Positions 24,426-35,205 of a DNA stretch of 64,000 nt are shown one piece after another. Source of the stretch: Sclerodactyla briareus (taxonomy: Eukaryota; Echinodermata; Holothuroidea; Dendrochirotida; Sclerodactylidae); NCBI GenBank assembly GCA_026419785.1, contig JAODTK010005793.1, positions 1 through 64,000 of the forward strand. Reading direction: 5' to 3'. Positions within the stretch are counted from its first letter, which is position 1. Each line of letters starts with the position of its first letter. The position numbers and the translations under genes are program-made. Under the pieces are notes generated by a model. That model saw only the letters and a program-made list of their open reading frames with translations. It did not search any database and was not told the DNA's origin.

Positions 24426-26835
24426 TTATATTATATATACCAGATTTATAGAGCGACTCTTTTCAAAAAGGAGTTTGTTCAAAAGCGCTCCACACAAGAT
24501 GCCTAAAATATATACTCAAATGTAAAAGGCAAGCAGATAGAGACAAAAGTTAATATCAAAGAGAAATAAAAAACTTGAGAACGAGTAGAAAAAAATACTT
24601 ATGGATGGAATAAAAATATGGTGAAATTTGTAAAAGACCGAGAAACTAGGCTAGAAAGGGCTAGAAATCGTAAAAAATTATAGGAAACATAGAAAAAAAT
24701 AAACTTTTTATAGGGACAAGATATAGAGTTAAACAATTGAAAATTGACAGAAAAATAGCATAAAAATCATAAAAGAGATGAGTGTTTCAAAAGCTTCTGA
24801 AATTCGCGAGGTTTCGGCCGTTCCCTAGGGTTCTGCGGCAAAAGCGGCATTCCAGCTTGCTGGAAGCGGAGTTGTATTGTCTGTCACCAAATCTGGCGGA
24901 CTTAACTCTGGGAACGACGTGTGTGCGGGAGTTCGGAAGAAAGGAGTGTCCGGCTCGCTTAGACCACCGTCAAATATTTGTCGGTAGCGGCGCTTCGTGG
25001 GGAATGGATTTATACGTGTGCACAAGGATTTTGAACTCCCCGCGGCGGGGGACGGCGAGCCACGTGGGAGAGGGAGGACCGTCAGAACAGGGGAGGAATG
25101 TGAGTGATATCGCCGAGGTCCTGGTGACTATCCGTGCAGCGGAGTTCTGAACACGTAATATATCCCATGTCAGTTCGAGGAACTGTAAAGTAGGAGGTAC
25201 AATAATCAAGTACGTGAGTAACCAAGCGTTGTACGAGCGGATGTAGTAGCATCTTTTGGCAAATAACGGAGTATGTGGTGTGTTACGCAGCTTATGTATC
25301 TATTCTGCATGTGTTTATTATTGACATGCGGGGCCATGCTCAAGTGGAGTCGAAGGTCACGCCGAGATTCCGAACTGACGATGTAGGCGAGATGACGGAG
25401 TCGCCTGATGTGAACGATATGTGATGTGGAGGCTTTCGTTACGGCTTTGTGGTGATTAACATCACTTCCGTTTGGTAGTGTGGCTGAGGGGGTTCGCGTA
25501 CATCCAATCTTCAATGTCGCAGTGCAGCGGGAACGAGAGCAGTCGCTGATGGGTGCAGTTTCGTCGTTTCGGATTGAAGGATATATACAGCTGCGTGTGT
25601 CGGCGTGAAAGTGATGGTTTATGTGGTGGCTACGAATGAGGTCGCCCAGTGGCGTAGGACACGTGTACAGAACAGGACCCAGCACCGAACCTTGGGGGAC
25701 TCAATTGTACACCATTGGCTAAGAAAGTTTGTCATCAATTTTCACAACTGCTCACGACCATTCAATATGACGCGAACCCAGGCGAGTGCGTTTACGGTGA
25801 TACCCAAATGTGTTCCAAAAGGAGACAGCATGATGCCTGTCAAGCGTGTCGAACGCTGCCGATAAGTCAAGCATGACAGTGCCGTAGCGTGGTCTTTGTC
25901 GAGGGATGTAGAAGGTCATTCTGTACCTTGAGGAGCGCCGTCTAGGTCGAATGGGGACCTCGATAGGCCGATTGCATCGTTCGCGTAGGTTATTTGAGTG
26001 AGATGGTGGTCTAGGCGGGAGTTGACGATCCGTTCCAGCAACGTTGAGATGAAAGGGAGGTTGATTATGGGCCTTGTAGTTGTTTAAGCGTGTCTTGGTC
26101 GAGTCAAGGTTTCTCCAGGTGTGGCGTGATCTGAGCATGCTTGAACTAAGCAGGAACACTGTTGCTCGAAAGAGAAGCGTTGACATTGATGTAAGTCAGA
26201 GGGAGTAGTGATCGACGCACATTTCAAACGACAGGGGGACGGGTCAAGGGTGCATGGATGTGAGGGCGATTTGGCAAGCAACGCTTCACTTCCGCTTCAC
26301 TTCCGGTTCGAGGTGCAGAGTGGTATTGTCCCTCTAAAGGGTGAGTTGTCAGTAGCGGCTACGCTGTCATCGGTGTCAATCTTCTCTCGAATTTTCTTGA
26401 TCTTATCAGTGAAGAAAGTGCGGAAGACATCAGGAAGATCGTTTGGGGGTAAACTGGATGGGAGGCACGAACTATTATTGACCCCTAACAGCTGTTCCGC
26501 AACGTTGAAAACACCGTCTGATCGCGACCACATTGCAGTTATCTTAGCGGAGTAAATAGCTGATTTTAGCACACTTCAACGCTGTGATTTTTGCGCAGTG
26601 GTCGATAAATTGAGATTCGATTGCAGAGCGAGTGTTACGCACACTTAGTTTCGAGCTTCCGTCGGGTGTGTTTTGCATCGTGTAACTCATCAGTGAACCA
26701 TGGGACAGTTCGGTCTCAAGCGTTATTGTTTTGGTACAGAGCGGGGCGGCTTATCAATGAGTGTCGCTGTCATTTGCGATGCTTGCGTAAGTTGATCCAG
26801 AACCGGAAGGGATCAGCAAGTTTTTTGTTTTTTTT
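24426..26835 (-). mobile_element. L2/CR1-like LINE, 5'-truncated, reverse transcriptase region
   Basis: Minus-strand pieces follow the order of an L2-like RT: FFTDKIKKIREKID (near 26,400), NNLRERCNRP (near 25,985), LDLSAAFDTLDRHH (25,838-25,880), an SVLGPVLY-type motif (near 25,690), a HFHADT-type relic of the YADD box (near 25,605), VQNSAARIVTRT (25,110-25,150) and a final SWNAAFA..LGNG segment (near 24,820-24,860). The last corresponds to the family's RLWNSLP region. Many frameshifts and stops show it is dead. The 3' tail carries GAGCGCTTTTGAA and CGCTCTATAAATC, then an AT-rich microsatellite. ORF1 and endonuclease are absent, as expected for 5' truncation. Confidence 0.8.
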
Positions 26836-27286
26836 TTATGGGATCAGCGAGTCTGTCGGAATACATGTCGACGCGCTTTTCGCGATCTTCCGGAATGATA
26901 TTGTTTTCCGATTTCCATGGAAATTCTATGGAAATCTCCTTAAAAATCCAACAATGGCAATAGCATGGGTGCTGCCTGGTTATGGTCTTTTCGCATAAAC
27001 GATAGTGTTTTCTCTTCTGAAAAAGACTTCGTGTTCTTGTCGTAAATATGTGATTTTCACATCCAGCCCGGATAATGATCAGTCGCGGTGATCGCATCGC
27101 AACGCATTGGTGCATGTGCTATTTCGCTTTTCAGCGTTGGTATGACTTCATTTATGATTTCTTTGCTTCTGCGGAACCAATTATTTGCAACTAAATAGAA
27201 AATAGTAAAGCATAGCTCCCGCTACAGTTAACGTAAATTTACGAGTTCCCCACATATCGCATCAACACCTATGGAATCACAGCCTT
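26836..27286 (+). mobile_element. TIR element, right part beyond the LINE
   Basis: From about 26,930, TCTCCTTAAAAATCCAACAA, then TATGGTCTTTTCGCATAAAC and AGTGTTTTCTCTTCTG match 27,525-27,620 in the uninterrupted copy. The end (27,105-27,286) reads the family's left half in reverse: CAGCGTTGG, TTTATGATTTCTTTGCTTC and ATGGAATCACAGCC. So the LINE sits inside a member of this TIR family. The exact junction at about 26,836-26,930 is unclear because of T-rich and duplicated GGATCAGC sequence. Confidence 0.6.
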
Positions 27287-27287
27287 A

Positions 27288-27697
27288 GGCTGGGATTCCA
27301 TAGATGCGTATGCGTATGTGGGAAAAGAGACGATTACGTGAAAATGAGCTGGGGAACTAGTGTTTGATTGACATTTTTATTTAGTTTACAAAGACTAAGA
27401 TTATCGGTTCCACAGAAGCCAAAAAAGTTAAGAATGAAGGCAAAACCAACGCTGAATAGGCAAAAAAGGCACATTATCAATGCGTATGCAGATGCGTATC
27501 ACCGGGAATAATTGTGGGGAATATCTTCCTTAAAAAAGCCAGCAACGACGATATGGCATACGCTCTGTCTTTTTTATGGTCTTTGCGCATACACTATAGT
27601 GTTTTCTCTTCTGAAAACAAACATTCGTCTGTAAAATATGCGTTTTCACATTTCGAGCCTGGATACGCTACCGCATCGATGGAATCCCGGCCTAGCG
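27288..27697 (+). mobile_element. TIR element (MITE-like), about 410 bp, uninterrupted
   Basis: Left end GGCTGGGATTCCATAGATGC and right end GCATCGATGGAATCCCGGCC are inverted repeats with two mismatches over 20 bp. No transposase coding is seen. It directly abuts the end of the neighbouring copy, separated only by TTA. Related ends occur at 24,191, 28,080-28,106 and 35,486-35,513. Confidence 0.75.
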
Positions 27698-27849
27698 GAG
27701 TTCATTGTTGCGCGATGCGTGTCCGCCGCCGGAATGAATGTGTAATCACACACGAAAGCAAAGTTGTTTCAGAAGAGAACACACTTTAAGTTCAGACGTA
27801 AAGAATATAAAATGCAGCAGCCTATGTATAGTACGTTGATTTGCTTTTG

Positions 27850-28110
27850 AGGAGAGATATTTAATAGAATTCATTAGCGGTGGTACGCATCCGTGTACTC
27901 ATTGGTATATGAGCTCATTTTGCCTATTTTAGTGTCGTTGTTTTCATTTAGAATTTTAGAATTGTATTGGCTTTTTGGGAAACTAATATCTATCATTGTA
28001 AACTGAATAGAACATATTCAAGCACAAGCCCCCGCTCAGTTCACGCGAATTCGCGATTTTTCACGTGCATACTGGGCCCGCATACGCATCAACGGAATAT
28101 CAGGCTAATG
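27850..28110 (-). mobile_element. TIR element, partial inverted copy
   Basis: On the minus strand this begins GCCTGATATTCCGTTGATGC then GTATGCGGGCCC, and continues TATGTTCTATTCAGTTTAC, AATGATAGATATTAG and GATGCGTACCACCGC, matching the left half at 24,191-24,425. The opposite end was not identified. Confidence 0.6.
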
Positions 28111-28111
28111 C

Positions 28112-29566
28112 GATGTTCACACTTGTGCGATACGATACGATTCGATACGAAAATTTATCGGATGTAGTGTTCACACTTGTGCGATCAAAAAATTCGTACG
28201 ATAAAATTTATTGGATGTCTCTGCGCCTAACATGACGGAGAAACGGTGGGAATTTAGCTGAGAAAAGCACAAGTTTTACCCTTTGTCGCTTCAGACGGTG
28301 GAATCGCCTCGTCGGCTAAATTGTTGAATACCAAGAATTGAAATTTCGAAGCAATTCGAACTTGTGTCTCTCTCAGTACATTGGAGGAGGCAGGAAATAG
28401 TTTTTATCGACCAGTTGAAGCGACCAAAAAACAGTTAAAGCTCTTCTCTAGTGCCGTCGAGCCGGTCCTGAGCCTGTCCCTCTCCCTCCAAATCTCCGGG
28501 GTACCCGCGCAGCTGCGCCAACAGAGTACTTGTCAGCCACGGCGGACGGCCAACCCAAGGGTCTCGTGGAGACAGAACGCAAGGGACGGTAATCGGCACC
28601 GGGATGCCAAAGAAGCGCAATTGACGATCACGAAGCAGGCAGCGGACTCGACACCATCCCCGACTACCCTTTCGTTGGACACCCAGAATTAATTAGCGTC
28701 GGTATCCAGATAAAGGTAAAGACGTGAGCAGGCTGGTTGATGGTATAGCAAAGAAGGCATCCGGTCAATTCAGTAAATTGAAATGAAAAATGGAGATTGG
28801 CTACTTGATCAGAACAAGCACGTGGAAATAATGCCTACGGATCCGTCCACCTGTGTACCTATACTTTCCTCACGACCTAATGACATTAAAGTGACTTGGC
28901 GTTAGTCGACATACTATCCACCCCCCCCCCAATAGCTTATTTCCGTTCCCTCTTCCTTTTTTTCCTCGACTTTCTTCACTTGAGGGGTAGGGTGAAGTTC
29001 CCGTCAAGACGTAAGGCTGTGGATCGACCCACACTGGAAAACTCCCTCCTACCCACCCTATCAACTAGCCACAACACCCAATCCCACTCACTACTAAACG
29101 GCATACTCTCTTCTATCATATTCATATCTTCTTTGCATGTACAGATAAATTGGTGGACGGACGCACATGACCTCCCATTACCAGATGAAACTCACTGGTC
29201 ACGCTATATTGTTAATGGGGAACGCTATGGATTGAAACTAAATAATTGGGGTTTTTCGTAGATCCCCATGCATGGCAGCAATAGAGCGAGAAGCTCAAGC
29301 AGAGGCCAATGTCTTCCCGGATACGTCACTACCAATACAATAATCAAAAACCCCGGTTTATCACGAAAACACACTTTTCACGCTGAATGTCCCCCAATGA
29401 CTGTTTGGGGTTCCATAATCGTCCCAGAATTGCGCAAGTTTTTTCACTTGCATGGCGCAATTTATTCCATCCGATAAATTTAATCGTCCGATAAAAGTTG
29501 AATATTTTCAACTCGACGTCGATAAATTTATCGTCGTATCGTATGCACAATGTGAACAGCCCTTAA
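28112..29566 (+). mobile_element. TIR element of about 1.45 kb, unidentified superfamily
   Basis: The left end (28,114 on) TGTTCACACTTGTGCGATAC continues GATACGA and AAAATTTATCGGATG; the right end is its inverse, ATCCGATAAATTTAATCG near 29,467 and TATCGTATGCACAATGTGAACA ending at 29,558. TAA and TTA flank the ends, which could be a 3-bp target duplication. The interior (28,220-29,440) has no intact transposase. A GC-rich patch (28,480-28,600) and a C-run at 28,920 are the only notable features. A second TGTTCACACTTGTGCGAT lies 53 bp inside the left end. Confidence 0.6.
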
Positions 29567-30860
29567 TTCGGCAATTTCGGCGCAGCTTGGAAGTCACACA
29601 GTAAAACCGATGGACAGGACTGCGTAGAGAAAGTTTATCACAAATCGCCCAATTTGTGATGCCGTGATTAACTCCGAACTAGCTTATGAGTTATATACAA
29701 CTAATTATTTGTCTCCATTATACAAATAGCCCATTCAGGAAAATTCATGACCCTTGACTTCAACATTATGCAGGTCAAAGGTACTAGACTGATTTTCAAG
29801 AGAAAACATATTTCAGATTGATGCAAAATCCATAGAATCATCTTATTTTTCTACATCAGTATTATTTACGTGTTGGCTGAAACCGGACTATTTGTTCAAC
29901 CCCAGAAAGAGATACATTTTGAAGAATAGATTAGATCGTTTATGCCCTCCTGAATGACAGGTTATTCTAAATACCCCATAGGCCAATTCATAGTCAAAAC
30001 ACCTCGACCATGTATCACGACATTTTGGAGACGCAATTTAAAGGATCAATAGCTCATGTCCCTTCAATGACCTTGACCCTAAAACTATTTATTTTTGGGT
30101 TTGTTTACATGTACATTCATGAAGGATGGGTGAAAGACTGTTAGCGCAGAGCTAATCTAACCCCAGGCTAAAAATAAGAATCAATTAAACCTTGAAAGAA
30201 TTATTGAACACAACTAGTGAACTAGTACCACTAGGACACTGACCAAGTATCATGACAATTTTGATGATCTGTAGGATAAGAAGCTTGTTGCACATGGCTC
30301 ACTATGCCCTTTCAATGACTACCTTGAATTTTAACACCCCATAGGTACCGCTTAGTTGATAAACCACTGGACCCGGTACCATGGCAGTCCAAGCTAGGTC
30401 TGTAGATATGCATTTTGCAAGATGCATGAGGACTCCATCAGGCCCCTCAGACATCTATGGGTACTACTAGCCCATGGCAATTTCCCGCCGGTTTCTGCAG
30501 GCGTTCAACATAATAGTCACAGGCCCTTCAATACCCGTGCATCATAATTCCTTGAACACCTTCTTAATACCAATTGTCGATTATAAGTCATACTTGGCAC
30601 TATATGGTTACTCCAAATGAACCTGTGGGAGGGGAAGTATATGATTGTGGGGGTTTTTTTTTTTTTTTTTGGCAATTTTCACAATAGCTCCTCTCTGCCA
30701 AGTTAATGATTTTGACCCTAAATCCCCGATCACCTCATAGTTAGAGACAGGCAATAATAAGCCAATCCTAACTTTGTAGGAGCATTTTGCTCATTTGCAT
30801 AATGGTTCTTGATGCACCCCATCTGACCTTTCTAGTTGTCAAAATTGGCCATGGCATATC
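29567..30860 (+). repeat. Diverged tandem repeats (CCCTTCAATGACC units)
   Basis: Recurrent words at several hundred bp spacing: TACCCCATAGG, ACC(A)TGTATCACGACATTTTGG / ACCAAGTATCATGACAATTTTG, GCTCATGTCCCTTCAATGACC / GCTCACTATGCCCTTTCAATG and AACACCCCATAGGTACCG. Copies are too diverged to set exact borders. A T-run lies at 30,654-30,670. No gene seen. Confidence 0.5.
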
Positions 30861-30894
30861 TCCCAAGTTTGCCTCTCAACATCTGTCACAAAAA

Positions 30895-31255
30895 CGAGTG
30901 GTTGGCACAGTGGGAAGCGCGTCAGTTTGCCACCCAGGAGTACCGGTTCGAGCCCAGTCGTGTCATCAAAGCTTTGAAAATGGTTACTTGGTGCCTTCTC
31001 GGGGACATTCAGCACAAGGATTGGAGCAGGGACAAAACAAGGGGTAGGCCAATTCGCTTGCTGCGTGTGATTAACCATACCCCACATTAAGGTACTGCTA
31101 AAGAGTCATGGCATCTTCCGTGTACTGGTGTGTGAGTTCGCAGCTGACAATGGGTGCAGCATCCAGGTCTGCACTCTTGCTGGCCTGAATAGGTTTGATC
31201 CTCTGCTCGGCGGAATACACTGTGAAAAAACAAAAACAAGCAAAAAAAACGGAAT
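30895..31255 (+). mobile_element. tRNA-derived SINE (family 2) with A-rich tail
   Basis: A-box-like TTGGCACAGTGGGAAGCGC (30,902-30,920) and B-box CGGTTCGAGCCC (30,944-30,955) are at tRNA spacing. The body is unrelated to family 1 and ends in an A-rich tail (31,223-31,251). It is probably a polymerase III-derived SINE; it lacks a full cloverleaf. Confidence 0.65.
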
Positions 31256-31379
31256 TTGAAGCCTAAAAAGGCTATATAGGCAGAGAGATCAGACAGGGCT
31301 GAGTGAATTCAACTTGCCGTTATTGAGAATTGTCTTGGGGTGGGGGGTTGAGGTCGAACCAAGGGAATTGTGCTCTCAT

Positions 31380-33110
31380 TAAATGGTCTGCACCCGTTCT
31401 ATTGGCAATAAGTACAATTTAATTATATTTAATATGTCAACGAAAGAACACTGCAAAACCTCTACTGAACTGCAAAAAAATAAGCACCGATGGTGCTGTA
31501 GCTCAAAAACCGCCAGAAATGTACAATGTTTAAGATCAGGAGGCCAAGTACGGTCGGTGTCCAAAACAATGCCTATTGTGCCCCTTTGACCATAAACACC
31601 CCATGCATGGACCAAAAGCAGTCAATAAATATTCAACATGATGGGGCTGCAGGGACACAGTGATGTATGGCCTTGGGTCCTATATCCCTGATCACCCTAA
31701 GTACACTATTAGACAATCATTATGACTGAACATCACCACTGTGCAAGGATTTGTGGAGATACAAGATTTGCAGTATTATATATTGGGCCCTAGGGCTCAA
31801 ATTCCCAAAGACCTGCAAAGGCCCTCTACAAAAAAGACCGGTACGTGTTGGAACTTACAAGAAAATCAATTAAAGCTTTTGGGAGCAGAGGAGAAGAGCA
31901 TTTTTTCAAGGGACCATGTGTGAAATTCATAAAAAGGGCCCACATGCCCAAATAACCTGGATAAAAATTCCTGAAAACCCCAAAGGTACGGCTGGTAGAC
32001 CATCATTATGACCGAATGTCAGCACAGAGCAACAAAATTCATAAGAGGAACAAGTCATTCGTTGTGATTCTACATGCATGGGCCCTAGGGCCCACACTGG
32101 GCCATAAATCCTGGGCACCATGAAGGTATGGCAATTGGACCACCATTATGACTGAACTGAGCACTGTCCAACAAAAGTTCTAGGAGATACAAGATTTGGC
32201 AGTATTTCATATGATGGGCCCTATGGCCCAAACTTGGCCTTGAGCCCAAAAATTCCTGAACACCCTAAGGCCCTCTAACCAAAGACTCTACATGTAACTT
32301 GAGAATATCCAATTTAATCGGTGGAAGAGGAGATGCAGTTCAAGTACCAAATAGGCCCACGTGCCAGGTGGGAACTTTAGACCCAAAATTTGTGAACACC
32401 CCAAAGGTACGGCCGTTAGATCATCCACTAGGGGGACCGAATGTCAGAACTGTTGCACTGAATTGGAAAGAGGAGAAGCATTTTGAGTCATTCCACAGAC
32501 GGGCCCAGGGCCAAAAGGGCCTTGGGTCCTAAATCTTGGGCACCCTGAAGGTACAGCTAGACTAGACATCAGTATGACAGAACATCAGCACTGTGCAACA
32601 AAATTGCAAGGAGATTACAAGATTTGCAGTAGTATTTCATATTATGGGAGCCTGGGGCCAAATTGGGCCTTGAACCCAGATTCCTGAACACCCCCTAGCC
32701 CTATACCCAAAGACCCCCCCCCCCATTACATGTAACTCTGAAGAACATCAATTGAATCTTGTGGGAGGAGATGCATTCAAGTACTATTGTAGGGACCTTG
32801 TGGGACCTTGGACCAAAAATTCGTGAACACACAACCCCGCAGGTACGACTGTTAGACCATCATTAGTACCGAACATCAGCACTGTGCACCAAAATTTGTA
32901 GGAGATATTTTTAGATCTAGGGTCTATACTGCCCTTTAATGACCTTTGAACCTTGCTTTTCACAAAGTCCAACATGTTCCATTGGTCAATACTTGTGTCC
33001 AAGTTTGGTCGACCTCCATCACAGAATGAACTACTGTTTGGGACCAATGGCATTGTTTCACACCCTGGTGGAATGGATAGATAGGATAGATAGAGTGACA
33101 TGCAGAATCC
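31380..33110 (+). repeat. Tandem repeat X, about 425-bp period
   Basis: AGGAGATACAAGATTTGCAG-like words recur at about 31,755, 32,183 and 32,610, a period of 424-427 bp. Between them are GGGCCCTAGGGC, CTGAACACCC, CTACATGTAACTTGA, AAAGGTACGGC and GACCATCATTATGACCGAA. A shorter sub-period (about 140/285 bp) is visible in CAGCACTGTGCAAC copies at 31,735, 32,020, 32,158, 32,436, 32,585 and 32,872. There is no coding. Related single blocks lie at 57,280-57,800 and 59,100-59,598. Confidence 0.8.
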
Positions 33111-33164
33111 AATAGCTGGTTTTGAGCTAAAAATGTGTTAACATTTATTGATCACTTGGGTCAT

Positions 33165-33210
33165 GAGGGGGGCTGCCCCCCCCCCTCCCCGGGTACGCCG
33201 CTGGCAGACA
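33165..33210 (-). repeat. GGCGTACCC plus G-run module, inverted
   Basis: On the minus strand CCAGCGGCGTACCCGGGGAG is followed by a G-run and CAGCCCCCC, matching the modules at 1,453 and 12,988. Confidence 0.45.
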
Positions 33211-33955
33211 GGTTCTTTACTGTGTTTGCTGTGCTGCTTGTGAGTGTCAGTTGGAAACCAGCAGAAAATATTCATATATAGCCCGTCCATAATAGGGATA
33301 ATAATCACATTGCATTGGATACGGCTGTGCGCTTTACATTTATGAGAGAGCGACTGGTCCTTCCATTGCTGAGGCATATATGGTTAAAAGAAGGATCACA
33401 CACGCACAGACATGTATGACCTGCCATGATTATATCGGTGAAGATGACACTACAGTTTGGCAATCCAATTTCAGGGATTTATATTCAATTTCTTGAGATA
33501 GTGCTTATTGCACTTATAACCTTACAGGTAATGTGCTCTGGGACTTCTTTGACGGTTCCCAGAACTGTTCATCCATATTATCAAACCAATTTGTGCTAAT
33601 TGTTAATTTTTAAACAAAGAGAACCATATGCGGCCTGGAAGAATACCGGGCAGCATGGTAATCCACTGTTTATACACTGCGTATACTACCACATAGATCA
33701 TATTTCTCACATGAGCTTGACCCCTCCCCCCCCCCCCCCTTCCACCCCCACTCCCTTTAGTTTGTTCATTCTGTCCACCCCCACTCCCTGTAGTTTGTTC
33801 ATTTCTGAAGTCTAATGGGAATAACTAAAGCCTTTCTATAATCATCCGAGCACATAATGGTAATTAGCCCATTTTAAAACAAAGCCTCTCAACCCTAATG
33901 CTGTCAAGCGAGCCATTTCACCTGATACCCTCGAGACCTCCCCTCCCCCCTTCAA
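33211..33955. other. No gene recognised
   Basis: A C-run (33,727-33,739) followed by a short direct repeat of CCACCCCCACTCCCT..TAGTTTGTTCATT (33,743-33,800). Otherwise unremarkable. Confidence 0.35.
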
Positions 33956-34206
33956 ATTCGAAGTTCTCTATGACTGTGTACAGAACTACAATTGCAAAAA
34001 TCTGTTGACACAAAGGTAGAGGTCGAATTGTCATTTCGTGGGATAGGTCCCTATGGTAAAAATAATATAGCTTCGCTGCGGCTGGCCGGCTCTTCAGAAA
34101 ATGTTGATGAAGTTCTTCTTGTAGATGAGGTACCAATGATGGACATTCATTTCAATATCTTGATGCTTGACTTCCCAATATTCACGGGCTGAATGGAACT
34201 TGAGGG
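33956..34206 (+). mobile_element. TTCCATTCAGC-type MITE, right-hand part
   Basis: AAAAATCTGTTG, GGATAGGTCCCTATGG, TTGATGAAGTTCTTCTTGTAG, ATGAGGTACC and the end GGGCTGAATGGAACTTGA match the copy at 51,417-51,787. The left terminal repeat is not clear, so the copy is partial or diverged. Confidence 0.6.
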
Positions 34207-34895
34207 GAGAACAGCGGATAACACTCCTCAAGATGGCAACAGTGTGATTTGTGATTCTACGCATGATAATAACAGTAATAATGCATGCGTTCATATAGAA
34301 CTCAATACAGAGTTACCCCTGTTGTTCATTGGACTAGGTCACCCTCTAAACATTTGATAGGGTATGTGGCAGCAATGAAGTTTCTGACAGGCACCCATTT
34401 ACACCTGGAGTGAAGCACCTCGCTCAACGTGGGTACAATTATCCACAATCGATGCCCCACTCAATTAGGCCGCATGACTCTCAAACAAGTATGCCCTCAC
34501 ATGACAAAATATCTGCAAATTCCTGGAGTTTCCTCCTTCAACAAGCAAAGTTGGAGAATTCCCCTACACACAACCTGCATAGATAGCTAGGTGGGACTAG
34601 ATCATGTCATTAAACACATTGTTCACATAGTGTCACTGAAGAGAAGTCTGACTTATGGTCGCCCATTTTCGTCTTGTAGCAAAAAAAGACAATAATACTG
34701 TTCGGGTCAAGGGTTATGCTTCCATACATGACACCTAGATGAGAAATTAACCAACAACGCTAATTACAACAACACACTGCCGACCAAGTTGACCAAAAAA
34801 AAAATCAATGAACCTAGGATTTTTCAATTGAGTTGAGTTGCTTAATAGTTAGTTCCTGAAATCTCTGGAAGCAAATGTAATATACAAAACGAATC
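34207..34895. other. No gene recognised
   Basis: Short frames only; no repeat family identified. Confidence 0.35.
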
Positions 34896-34899
34896 ACTA

Positions 34900-35030
34900 C
34901 TTCAAGAGCTGTTTTACTAAACTTTACTTACATTCTCGTGACTTCCAAGAGCTGTTTTACTAAACTTTACTTACATTCTCGTGACTTCAAGAGCTGTTTT
35001 ACTAAACTTTTAATTACATTCTCTTGACTT
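34900..35030 (+). repeat. 43-bp tandem repeat, three copies
   Basis: CTTCAAGAGCTGTTTTACTA followed by AACTTTACTTACATTCTCGTGA is repeated at 34,900, 34,942 and 34,985, the third with two changes. The near identity suggests a recent origin. Confidence 0.9.
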
Positions 35031-35071
35031 GTCACGTGCATGGTGATCTCTAATCCCCGTGGCTGTGGTCA

Positions 35072-35205
35072 GTACTAGTGTGGGTCATCGTTGAATCTAA
35101 TGTGACTCACAGGTGTGTCAGTTGCATGATGCATCCCCTAATACCATCTGGCATGGTAAGTCTAGTGTGGGTCATCGTTGAATCTAATGTGACTCACAGG
35201 TGGTC
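35072..35205 (+). repeat. Direct duplication, about 85-bp period
   Basis: CTAGTGTGGGTCATCGTTGA then ATCTAATGTGACTCACAGGTG occurs at 35,077 and again at 35,162, separated by GTCAGTTGCATGATGC sequence. Confidence 0.85.

Noticed and set aside
25206-25685. 159-codon minus frame as a separate host gene
   Set aside because: It is a frameshifted portion of the L2-like LINE RT (SVLGPVLY-type and HADT relics lie in or beside it).
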